Part shown: piece by piece, positions 1 through 6,332 of the stretch
Position numbering within the stretch: position 1 is the stretch's first letter
Layout: every line of letters begins with the position of its first letter
Assembly (NCBI GenBank): GCA_963596435.1
Contig: CAVBMG010000117.1
Location: forward strand, 1-8,202
Direction: 5' to 3'
From: COE1 sp963596435
Lineage (GTDB): Bacteria; Bacillota; Clostridia; Lachnospirales; Lachnospiraceae
Length of the DNA stretch: 8,202 bases
The notes under the pieces: generated by a model
The model's input: only the letters and a program-made list of their open reading frames with translations
Told to the model about the DNA's origin: nothing
Database searches by the model: none
Program-made: the position numbers and the translations under genes

Positions 1-1995
1 GGTGATACTCATGAAGGTACTGCTACCATGGACTGGATGGAACAGGAGCAGGAAAGAGGTATCACAATCACATCAGCCGCTACAACATGTCACTGGACAC
101 ATCAGCTGAACGCAAAGCCACAGCCTGGTGCTTTAGAGCATCGTATCAATATCATTGATACTCCGGGTCACGTTGACTTTACTGTAGAAGTTGAGCGTTC
201 TCTTCGTGTACTTGACGGCGCTGTAGGTGTTTTCTGCGCAAAGGGTGGTGTAGAACCTCAGTCAGAAAATGTATGGCGTCAGGCTGATACCTACAACGTA
301 CCTAGAATGGCATTCATTAACAAGATGGATATCTTGGGTGCTAACTTCTATGGCGCTGTAGAGCAGATTAGAACCAGATTAGGTAAGAATGCAATCATCC
401 TTCAGTTACCTATTGGTAAGGAAGATGATTTCAAGGGTATCGTTGATTTGATGGAAATGAAAGCTTACATCTACAATGATGATAAGGGCGATAACATTAC
501 TATCACAGATATTCCTGCAGATATGGTAGATGATGCTACTCTGTACCATGAAGAAATGGTAGAGAAGATCTGCGAATTAGATGATGATTTAACTATGATG
601 TTCCTTGAAGGAGAAGAGCCTACTGTTGATCAGTTAAAGGCAGCTCTTAGAAAAGGTACATGTGAATGTACAGCAGTTCCTGTATGCTGCGGATCTGCTT
701 ATAGAAATAAGGGCGTTCAGAAGTTATTGGATGCAGTTCTTGATTTCATGCCAGCTCCTACAGACATCCCTGCTATTAAGGGTGTTGACCTGGAAGGCAA
801 CGAAGTTGAGAGACATTCTTCTGATGACGAACCTTTTGCAGCACTTGCATTTAAGATTATGGCTGACCCATTTGTTGGTAAGCTTGCATTCTTCAGAGTA
901 TACTCTGGTACATTGAACTCCGGTTCTTATGTATTAAATGCTACCAAGGATAAGAAGGAACGTGTAGGACGTATTCTTCAGATGCATGCTAACAAGAGAC
1001 AGGAACTTGAAAAAGTATACTCCGGTGATATTGCAGCAGCAGTTGGATTTAAGTTTACTACTACAGGTGATACAATCTGTGATGAACAGCATCCTGTTAT
1101 CCTTGAGTCTATGGAATTCCCTGAACCTGTTATCGAGCTTGCTATCGAGCCTAAGACTAAGGCTGGACAGGGCAAGATGGGTGAAGCTCTTGCTAAGTTG
1201 GCAGAAGAAGATCCTACTTTCCGTGCTCATACAGATCAGGAAACAGGCCAGACAATTATTGCTGGTATGGGTGAATTACACCTTGAAATTATCGTAGACA
1301 GACTTCTTCGTGAATTTAAGGTAGAAGCTAACGTTGGTGCACCTCAGGTTGCATACAAGGAAGCTATTACTAAGGAAGTTGATATTGATAGTAAGTACGC
1401 TAAGCAGTCCGGTGGACGTGGTCAGTACGGTCACTGTAAGGTTAAATTCTCTCCTATGGATGCTAACGGCGAAGAACTCTTCAAGTTCGAATCAACAGTT
1501 GTTGGTGGTGCTATTCCTAAGGAATACATCCCTGCAGTTGGTGAAGGTATTGAAGAAGCTACTCACGCTGGTATTCTTGGTGGATTCCCTGTTGTTGGTG
1601 TACATGCTAACGTATATGATGGTTCCTACCATGAAGTCGATTCATCAGAAATGGCATTCCACATTGCTGGTTCCCTTGCATTCAAGGAAGCTATGCAGAA
1701 GGCAGCACCTGTACTTCTTGAGCCTATCATGAAGGTAGAGGTAACAATGCCTGAAGAATACATGGGCGATGTTATCGGTGATATCAACTCTCGTCGTGGA
1801 CGTATCGAAGGTATGGAAGATATCGGCGGCGGTAAGATGGTTAAGGCTTATGTACCTCTTGCTGAAATGTTCGGATATTCAACAGACTTACGTTCTAAGA
1901 CACAGGGTCGTGGTAACTACTCTATGTTCTTCGAGAAGTATGAGCAGGTTCCTAAGTCTGTACAGGATAAGGTTCTTGCAGCTAGAGCAAAATAA
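1..1995 (+). CDS. fusA: Elongation factor G (EF-G), 5' end missing
   Basis: This GTPase drives translocation of tRNA and mRNA on the ribosome and helps recycle ribosomes, in the cytoplasm. Reading frame 1 is open from base 1; the first residues (GDTHEGTATMDWMEQEQERG) match the switch I region that follows the P-loop. About 40 residues, including the GxxxxGKT P-loop, lie outside the window; 664 are visible, which fits the usual length near 700. In visible-residue numbering, the RGITIT motif is at about 19-24, DTPGH (G3) at 53-57, NKMD (G4) at 107-110 and the G5 GSA near 231. Domains II to V follow, with GMGELHLEI in domain III and the GDINSRRGRI stretch in domain V. The apparent ATG at 28 is an internal Met, not a start. 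Codon use is that of a highly expressed gene. tuf follows after 159 bases, as in a str operon. Identification is secure. Confidence 0.98.
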   Translation, partial: GDTHEGTATMDWMEQEQERGITITSAATTCHWTHQLNAKPQPGALEHRINIIDTPGHVDFTVEVERSLRVLDGAVGVFCAKGGVEPQSENVWRQADTYNVPRMAFINKMDILGANFYGAVEQIRTRLGKNAIILQLPIGKEDDFKGIVDLMEMKAYIYNDDKGDNITITDIPADMVDDATLYHEEMVEKICELDDDLTMMFLEGEEPTVDQLKAALRKGTCECTAVPVCCGSAYRNKGVQKLLDAVLDFMPAPTDIPAIKGVDLEGNEVERHSSDDEPFAALAFKIMADPFVGKLAFFRVYSGTLNSGSYVLNATKDKKERVGRILQMHANKRQELEKVYSGDIAAAVGFKFTTTGDTICDEQHPVILESMEFPEPVIELAIEPKTKAGQGKMGEALAKLAEEDPTFRAHTDQETGQTIIAGMGELHLEIIVDRLLREFKVEANVGAPQVAYKEAITKEVDIDSKYAKQSGGRGQYGHCKVKFSPMDANGEELFKFESTVVGGAIPKEYIPAVGEGIEEATHAGILGGFPVVGVHANVYDGSYHEVDSSEMAFHIAGSLAFKEAMQKAAPVLLEPIMKVEVTMPEEYMGDVIGDINSRRGRIEGMEDIGGGKMVKAYVPLAEMFGYSTDLRSKTQGRGNYSMFFEKYEQVPKSVQDKVLAARAK

Positions 1996-2005
1996 ATAAT
2001 ATGAT

Positions 2006-2040
2006 TTGCAATTCAGCTTAGGCTGAATTGCAACATATTT
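2006..2040 (+). terminator. Hairpin after fusA (weak terminator or attenuator)
   Basis: A perfect 12-bp stem (TTGCAATTCAGC at 2006-2017 pairing with 2022-2033) closes a 4-base TTAG loop and begins 10 bases after the fusA stop. The following tract (CATATTTTAAAT) is only moderately T-rich, so termination may be partial. Its place between fusA and a strong tuf promoter suggests it trims read-through or stabilises the fusA 3' end. Confidence 0.7.
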
Positions 2041-2050
2041 TAAATAATGC

Positions 2051-2079
2051 TTGAAAAACCAACCATTTTCTAATATAAT
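2051..2079 (+). promoter_or_regulatory. Strong sigma-A type promoter for tuf
   Basis: The -35 box TTGAAA (2051-2056) and a perfect -10 box TATAAT (2074-2079) are separated by 17 bp. The predicted start is near 2086, giving a 5' leader of about 69 bases before the tuf ATG. It allows tuf to be transcribed independently of the upstream str genes, as expected for one of the most abundant proteins in the cell. Confidence 0.85.
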
Positions 2080-2132
2080 CTAAAATAGTTGGGTAACGTT
2101 TTATTAAATGAAACTAATATTATTATTTATAA

Positions 2133-2157
2133 CATTTTAAGGAGGACTTTTAAAATG
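2133..2157 (+). promoter_or_regulatory. tuf ribosome binding site inside an inverted repeat
   Basis: The Shine-Dalgarno AAGGAGGA (2139-2146) lies 8 bases before the ATG at 2155 and fixes that codon as the start. It is flanked by an 8-bp perfect inverted repeat, CATTTTAA (2133-2140) and TTAAAATG (2150-2157). The right arm contains the start codon, and the 9-base loop displays GGAGGACTT. The stem is AT-rich and would be weak. A second small hairpin (2098-2104 with 2108-2114, one G-U pair) sits earlier in the same leader. Confidence 0.55.
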
Positions 2158-3342
2158 GCAAAGGCTAAATTTGACAGAACTAAACCTCATTGTAACATTG
2201 GTACAATCGGACACGTTGACCATGGTAAGACAACTTTAACAGCTGCTATCACAAAGGTATTAGCTGAGAGAGTTGCTGGTAATGAAAAGGTAGATTTCGA
2301 AAATATCGATAAGGCTCCAGAAGAAAGAGAACGTGGTATCACAATTTCTACAGCTCACGTTGAGTATCAGACAGAGAAGAGACATTATGCACACGTTGAC
2401 TGCCCAGGCCATGCTGACTATGTAAAGAACATGATCACAGGTGCTGCACAGATGGATGGCGCTATCCTTGTTGTTGCTGCAACTGATGGTGTTATGGCTC
2501 AGACAAAGGAGCATATCCTTCTTTCCCGTCAGGTAGGTGTACCTTACATCGTAGTATTCATGAACAAGTGTGATATGGTTGATGATCCTGAATTACTTGA
2601 ATTAGTAGAGATGGAAATCACAGAGCAGCTTGAAGAGTACGATTTCACAGGATGCCCTATCATCAGAGGTTCAGCTCTGAAGGCTCTTGAAGATCCTAAC
2701 GGCGAGTGGGGCGACAAGATCATGGAACTCATGGATACAGTTGATGAGTATATTCCTGATCCTGTACGTGCTACAGATCAGCCATTCCTGATGCCTATCG
2801 AAGATATCTTTACAATTACTGGTCGTGGTACTGTTGCAACTGGTAGAGTAGAGCGTGGTGTTCTTCATGTAAACGAAGAAGTAGAAATCGTTGGTATTAA
2901 GGAAGAAACAAAGAAGACTGTTGTAACTGGTATCGAAATGTTCCGTAAGCTCCTTGATGAAGCTCAGGCTGGTGATAACATCGGTGCACTTCTTCGTGGT
3001 ATCCAGAGAACAGAAATCGAAAGAGGACAGGTTCTTGCTAAGCCAGGTACAGTAACATGCCACAGAAAGTTTACTGCTCAGGTTTACGTATTAACAAAGG
3101 ATGAAGGTGGACGTCATACTCCTTTCTTCAACAACTACAGACCTCAGTTCTACTTCAGAACAACTGACGTAACTGGTGTTTGCGAATTACCTGCTGGTAC
3201 AGAAATGTGCATGCCTGGTGATAACGTAGAAATGACTATCGAACTGATTCACCCTATCGCTATGGAGCAGGGTCTTACATTCGCTATCCGTGAGGGTGGT
3301 AGAACTGTAGGTTCAGGTCGTGTTGCTACAATCATCGAGTAA
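2155..3342 (+). CDS. tuf: Elongation factor Tu (EF-Tu)
   Basis: EF-Tu is the cytoplasmic GTPase that carries aminoacyl-tRNA to the ribosomal A site. The protein is 395 residues, the normal length. I chose the ATG at 2155 because it begins the canonical MAKAKFDRTKPHCNIGTIGH and follows a strong Shine-Dalgarno; an in-frame TTG at 2089 would add 22 unrelated residues. Visible motifs are the P-loop GHVDHGKT (19-26), RGITI with the switch I Thr (60-64), DCPGH with the GTPase-activating His (82-86), NKCD (137-140) and the G5 SAL near 173-175. The beta-barrel domains II and III follow, with GRGTVATGRVERG in domain II and the conserved EGGRTVGSGRVA end. It has its own promoter and terminator. No lesion is visible. 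Confidence 0.98.
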   Translation: MAKAKFDRTKPHCNIGTIGHVDHGKTTLTAAITKVLAERVAGNEKVDFENIDKAPEERERGITISTAHVEYQTEKRHYAHVDCPGHADYVKNMITGAAQMDGAILVVAATDGVMAQTKEHILLSRQVGVPYIVVFMNKCDMVDDPELLELVEMEITEQLEEYDFTGCPIIRGSALKALEDPNGEWGDKIMELMDTVDEYIPDPVRATDQPFLMPIEDIFTITGRGTVATGRVERGVLHVNEEVEIVGIKEETKKTVVTGIEMFRKLLDEAQAGDNIGALLRGIQRTEIERGQVLAKPGTVTCHRKFTAQVYVLTKDEGGRHTPFFNNYRPQFYFRTTDVTGVCELPAGTEMCMPGDNVEMTIELIHPIAMEQGLTFAIREGGRTVGSGRVATIIE

Positions 3343-3400
3343 TCTGATTTAGGTAAACAGACTATTTATTATATATATATTTGTGATCAAGCGTAAAATT

Positions 3401-3433
3401 AGGCTTCCAAGAGTAATCTTGGGAGCCTTTTTT
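3401..3433 (+). terminator. Strong intrinsic terminator after tuf
   Basis: A 12-bp stem (3401-3412 with 3417-3428, one T-G wobble at 3406/3423) closes a GTAA loop and runs straight into six T residues (3428-3433). It starts 58 bases after the tuf stop and insulates the elongation factor genes from the regulator downstream. The bases between are AT-rich (an alternating TA run near 3369-3380), with nothing else I recognise. Confidence 0.93.
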
Positions 3434-3465
3434 GTGGTAAAATAAATATAAATTATGCATTGTAT

Positions 3466-3494
3466 TTCTCAGTAAGAATATGGTAACATATAAG
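3466..3494 (+). promoter_or_regulatory. Possible promoter for the AraC-type regulator
   Basis: TTCTCA (3466-3471, 4 of 6 matches to TTGACA) and TATAAG (3489-3494, 5 of 6 to TATAAT) are separated by 17 bp. The predicted start is near 3501, about 70 bases before the TTG start codon. The match is fair rather than strong, as expected for a regulator gene. Confidence 0.4.
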
Positions 3495-3503
3495 AAAGTG
3501 TAT

Positions 3504-3515
3504 GACTAATTAGTC
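3504..3515 (+). promoter_or_regulatory. 12-bp perfect palindrome, candidate operator
   Basis: GACTAATTAGTC is a perfect 12-bp palindrome with no gap. It lies about 10 bp after the candidate -10 box of the regulator gene, near +4 to +15, where a bound dimer could block transcription. The binding protein is unknown. AraC proteins usually bind direct repeats, so simple autoregulation is not obviously implied. Confidence 0.35.
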
Positions 3516-3551
3516 TGCGCTCACAACATATTAAGCACAGAAGAACCAATA

Positions 3552-3572
3552 AAGGAGGGAGAGAGCTCCTTG
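3552..3572 (+). promoter_or_regulatory. Ribosome binding site that sets the TTG start, partly self-complementary
   Basis: AAGGAGG (3552-3558) lies 11 bases before the TTG at 3570 and is the reason for choosing this start over the ATG at 3612, which has only a poor upstream site. AAGGAG (3552-3557) is exactly complementary to CTCCTT (3566-3571), which overlaps the TTG. A second option pairs GGAG (3558-3561) with CTCC (3566-3569). Either fold would hide part of the initiation region. Confidence 0.55.
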
Positions 3573-4508
3573 AACCAGCGACAGCAAACAAAGAACAGAA
3601 ATAAAGAGCAGATGAAAGAAGAACTGAGAGAGAATGCGAGTCATGGAACAATTGGATGGCCAATAGCTTTATATGAGTGGCAGGGAGATCAAAACTGGCA
3701 TGTGACACCTCACTGGCATGAAGAAATAGAGTTTATATGCTTTAAAGAAGGTATTTTCCGGGTATGGTTAAATACACGGGAATATATCATAGAATCTCCG
3801 GCGCTTTTATGTGTTCATCCACAGGAGTTGCATTCTATTATGCTGACTGCAGGAGGCAGGGAAAGCGCAATCGTCTTTTCTCTGGATATTTTAAGTTTTG
3901 AACATTATGATGCAATCCAGGCTCAATTGATTAGTCCGTTGATGGATGGAAGATTGCGTTTTCCGACAGTTATCCAGGAACAGGATGCATCGTATTCCAT
4001 ATTGAGAGCGGCATATGACAGAGCGGAAGAGAAGATACGTGCAATGAATGCCTTTTCAATACAGCAGGAAATAGAGAAAAATACATGTTATCTGGAAGTA
4101 AAGGCGATACTGCTTGAAGTTCTTGCGCACCTGTACAGCAATAATTGTCTGGTAAAAGAACCGGATCTGAGGACAGAAAATGAACAGCAGATTGCGAATC
4201 TGAAGAAAGTAATTACGTATATTATGGAGCATTATGATGCGGATATGCGATTGGATGAACTTGCTTGTCTGGTCAATATGAATCCTCAATATTTTTGCCG
4301 TTACTTTAAGAAGAATATAGGGAAGACAATTACTGAGTATATCAATGAGGTCAGAATTGAGAAAGCCGCGCAGGCTTTGGCGGAGACAAATGATAAGATT
4401 ATTGATATTGCGCAGAATTGTGGATATGAGAATGTAAGTTATTTTATCAGACGTTTTAGACGGACAAAAGGTATGACACCGATACAGTATAGAGAAATGT
4501 CAAAATAG
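3570..4508 (+). CDS. AraC-family transcriptional regulator with cupin sensor domain
   Basis: This is a 312-residue DNA-binding regulator, probably activating sugar-use genes in response to a small ligand. The N-terminal half (about 30-110) is a cupin-like AraC sensor domain with the typical HWHEEIEF motif (48-55) and a VHPQELHS turn (82-89). The C-terminal AraC DNA-binding domain carries two helix-turn-helix units at about 227-248 (RLDELACLVNMNPQYFCRYF) and 276-297 (KIIDIAQNCGYENVSYFIRR), ending in the usual GMTPIQYRE. The start is TTG, supported by AAGGAGG 11 bases upstream; an internal ATG at 3612 (residue 15) is the alternative and would lose no domain. The alpha-glucosidase gene begins 91 bases later on the same strand, so an alpha-glucoside is a reasonable inferred inducer. 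Family assignment is firm; ligand and targets are inference. Confidence 0.93.
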   Translation: MNQRQQTKNRNKEQMKEELRENASHGTIGWPIALYEWQGDQNWHVTPHWHEEIEFICFKEGIFRVWLNTREYIIESPALLCVHPQELHSIMLTAGGRESAIVFSLDILSFEHYDAIQAQLISPLMDGRLRFPTVIQEQDASYSILRAAYDRAEEKIRAMNAFSIQQEIEKNTCYLEVKAILLEVLAHLYSNNCLVKEPDLRTENEQQIANLKKVITYIMEHYDADMRLDELACLVNMNPQYFCRYFKKNIGKTITEYINEVRIEKAAQALAETNDKIIDIAQNCGYENVSYFIRRFRRTKGMTPIQYREMSK

Positions 4509-4536
4509 TGTTATAAACAAGTCAATAGAGATTTAG

Positions 4537-4596
4537 AAAGCCCTGCTTTTACGTGTATAATGTAATTAAAATATTATATAAGAAGGGCAGGGCTTT
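4537..4596 (+). promoter_or_regulatory. 10-bp inverted repeat bracketing the glucosidase promoter
   Basis: AAAGCCCTGC (4537-4546) and its exact complement GCAGGGCTTT (4587-4596) are 50 bp apart centre to centre. The left arm lies just upstream of a TATAAT at 4556-4561; the right arm lies between the likely transcription start and the ATG, overlapping the ribosome binding region (AGAAGGGCAGGG, 4581-4592). It could be a pair of operator half-sites, or in read-through mRNA a hairpin hiding the ribosome binding site. Confidence 0.5.
4556..4561 (+). promoter_or_regulatory. -10 box of a likely glucosidase promoter
   Basis: A perfect TATAAT lies 38 bases before the glucosidase ATG. The -35 region is poor: TTTAGA at 4532-4537 with an 18-bp spacer is the best match. 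A weak -35 with a perfect -10 is typical of activator-dependent promoters, which fits the AraC-type gene immediately upstream. Confidence 0.5.
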
Positions 4597-4599
4597 AGT

Positions 4600-6264
4600 A
4601 TGCAGAAACAGTGGTGGCATGACAAAGTAGCATATCAGATATATCCTAAGAGCTTTAATGATACAAATGGAGATGGAATCGGAGATTTAAGAGGAATTAT
4701 TGAAAAGCTGGATTATCTCAAAGAACTGGGTATTGATATTATATGGCTTTCTCCAATATATCAGTCACCCTTTGTAGATCAGGGATATGATATATCAGAT
4801 TATTATAAGATAGATCCCAGGTTTGGCACGATGAATGATTTTGATGAATTGATTGCAGAAGCCAGAAAACGTGGTATGTATATCATTATGGATCTTGTGA
4901 TCAATCATTGTTCTGACCAGCATGAATGGTTTCAGAAAGCACTGAAAGATCCAGCTGGTAAGTATGGAGATTATTTCTACTTCAGAAAAGGTAAGAATGG
5001 GAATCCGCCTTGTAATTACCGGTCTTATTTTGGAGGCAGTGCATGGGAAAAGGTAAAAGATACAGAGTATTATTATCTGCATATGTTTGCCAAGGAACAG
5101 CCGGATCTGAATTGGAATAATCCACAGGTATTGGAAGAACTGTATAAGATGGTAAACTGGTGGCTTGAGAAAGGCGTCGCGGGGTTCAGAGTCGATGCAA
5201 TTATTAACATCAAGAAAGATCTGGAGTTTAAAGATTTGGAACCGGATGGAGAAGATGGTCTTGCCGGCGTGTGGAAAATGGTAGAGAGCGTGGATGGCGT
5301 AGGAAAGCTTCTGGAGGATTTGAAGAAGCATACTTTTGAAAAATACAACGCATTTACTGTTGCAGAAGTATTTAATATGAAGAAAGATGAATTACAGGAA
5401 TTCATTGGAGATCATGGACATTTCTCTACGATGTTTGACTTTTCGGCGCATTCTCTGTTTTTTAATGATTATGCAAGCTGTGAATATAAAGAGCTGGATA
5501 TAAGGCAATTAAAACAGGTTATGTTCCATTCTCAATTAGAGTGTGAGGATGTTGGATTCCTGGCTAATATTATTGAGAATCATGATGAACCAAGGGGCGC
5601 AAGCAGATATCTGCCCCAGTATCTTCAGAATGAAAATGGAGTAAAGATGCTTGGAACCATCAGCATATTGCTTAGAGGAATTCCATTTGTATATCAGGGA
5701 CAGGAGATAGGCATGCGCAATTGCCGGTTTAATACAATAGATGAGTATGATGATATCAGTACAAAGGCTGAATATGCAGATGCAATCAAGGCGGGAGTAG
5801 ATCCGGCTAAAGCCCTGGAGTATTGTTATCATGCAAGCCGGGATAATGCAAGAACACCAATGCAATGGGCAGATGCCCAAAATGCCGGCTTTTCAACAGG
5901 AAAGCCCTGGTTAAAGGTGAACCCCAACTATCATGAGATTAATGTAGCGGAGCAGGAAACACGGAAAGATTCAGTTCTGCAATATTATCGTCAGTTAATT
6001 GCACTGCGCAAGTCAGAACAATATAAGGAAGTCTTTACCTATGGACAATTCCATCCTCTGTATGAGGATAGTAAAGAGCTGTATGCTTATGAAAGAAGTA
6101 CACAACAGCAGAGTATTCAGATAATTGCCAATTATGGACGTGAGGACGTTCTGATTCCATGGAAGAATACATATAAGCTTCTTCTGAATAATATGAAAGA
6201 ATTACTTACAGAGGAAGGTCAGGCTTCTCTTCATTCAGGTCAGGTGATCGTTCTGGAAGTATGA
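4600..6264 (+). CDS. GH13 alpha-glucosidase (oligo-1,6-glucosidase / maltase type)
   Basis: This cytoplasmic glycoside hydrolase probably releases glucose from the non-reducing end of short alpha-glucosides. At 554 residues without a signal peptide it has the length of the GH13 oligo-1,6-glucosidase/alpha-glucosidase group. The N terminus WWHDKVAYQIYPKSF is followed by a calcium-binding loop DTNGDGIGDL (21-30). Conserved regions are DLVINH (98-103), QPDLNW (167-172), GFRVDA with nucleophile Asp199, VAEV with acid/base Glu256 and ENHDEPR with Asp329; all three catalytic residues are present. Residue 200, after the nucleophile, is Ala. Bacillus enzymes specific for alpha-1,6 links carry Val there, and Ala is typical of alpha-1,4-glucosidases, so maltase-like specificity is more likely than isomaltase. 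A trehalose-6-phosphate hydrolase or dextran glucosidase is less likely. The start ATG follows AGAAGGGCAGGG. The AraC-type gene upstream probably controls it. Confidence 0.93.
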   Translation: MQKQWWHDKVAYQIYPKSFNDTNGDGIGDLRGIIEKLDYLKELGIDIIWLSPIYQSPFVDQGYDISDYYKIDPRFGTMNDFDELIAEARKRGMYIIMDLVINHCSDQHEWFQKALKDPAGKYGDYFYFRKGKNGNPPCNYRSYFGGSAWEKVKDTEYYYLHMFAKEQPDLNWNNPQVLEELYKMVNWWLEKGVAGFRVDAIINIKKDLEFKDLEPDGEDGLAGVWKMVESVDGVGKLLEDLKKHTFEKYNAFTVAEVFNMKKDELQEFIGDHGHFSTMFDFSAHSLFFNDYASCEYKELDIRQLKQVMFHSQLECEDVGFLANIIENHDEPRGASRYLPQYLQNENGVKMLGTISILLRGIPFVYQGQEIGMRNCRFNTIDEYDDISTKAEYADAIKAGVDPAKALEYCYHASRDNARTPMQWADAQNAGFSTGKPWLKVNPNYHEINVAEQETRKDSVLQYYRQLIALRKSEQYKEVFTYGQFHPLYEDSKELYAYERSTQQQSIQIIANYGREDVLIPWKNTYKLLLNNMKELLTEEGQASLHSGQVIVLEV

Positions 6265-6272
6265 ACCTGACA

Positions 6273-6332
6273 ATCTCTTCCTGCATATACTGAGAGTAGA
6301 TTAAATATGAGAAGAGATGTTAAATATGCAGG
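6273..6332 (+). promoter_or_regulatory. Interleaved inverted repeats over a start region (possible RNA pseudoknot)
   Basis: ATCTCTTC (6273-6280) is exactly complementary to GAAGAGAT (6311-6318), and CCTGCATAT (6280-6288) is exactly complementary to ATATGCAGG (6324-6332). The order A-B-A'-B' is that of an H-type pseudoknot or of two competing helices. A' covers the probable ribosome binding site and B' covers the ATG at 6326, so both helices would oppose initiation. I find no well-spaced promoter and no clear terminator in this gap. Confidence 0.4.

Noticed and set aside
28..30. ATG at 28 as the start of EF-G
   Set aside because: The frame is open upstream to base 1 and codes conserved EF-G residues; this Met is internal to the switch I region.
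2089..2154. N-terminal extension of EF-Tu from a TTG at 2089
   Set aside because: The canonical EF-Tu N terminus begins at 2155 right after a strong ribosome binding site. The extension would cover the leader and starts almost at the predicted transcription start.
3367..3381. Alternating TA run after tuf
   Set aside because: It is a short low-complexity stretch in an AT-rich gap. I see no evidence of an origin, a microsatellite or a protein site.
4795..5331. Long open frame of 178 codons on the minus strand
   Set aside because: It lies wholly inside the glucosidase gene, whose product has an intact catalytic set. It has no ribosome binding site or family resemblance I can see and reads like antisense shadow.
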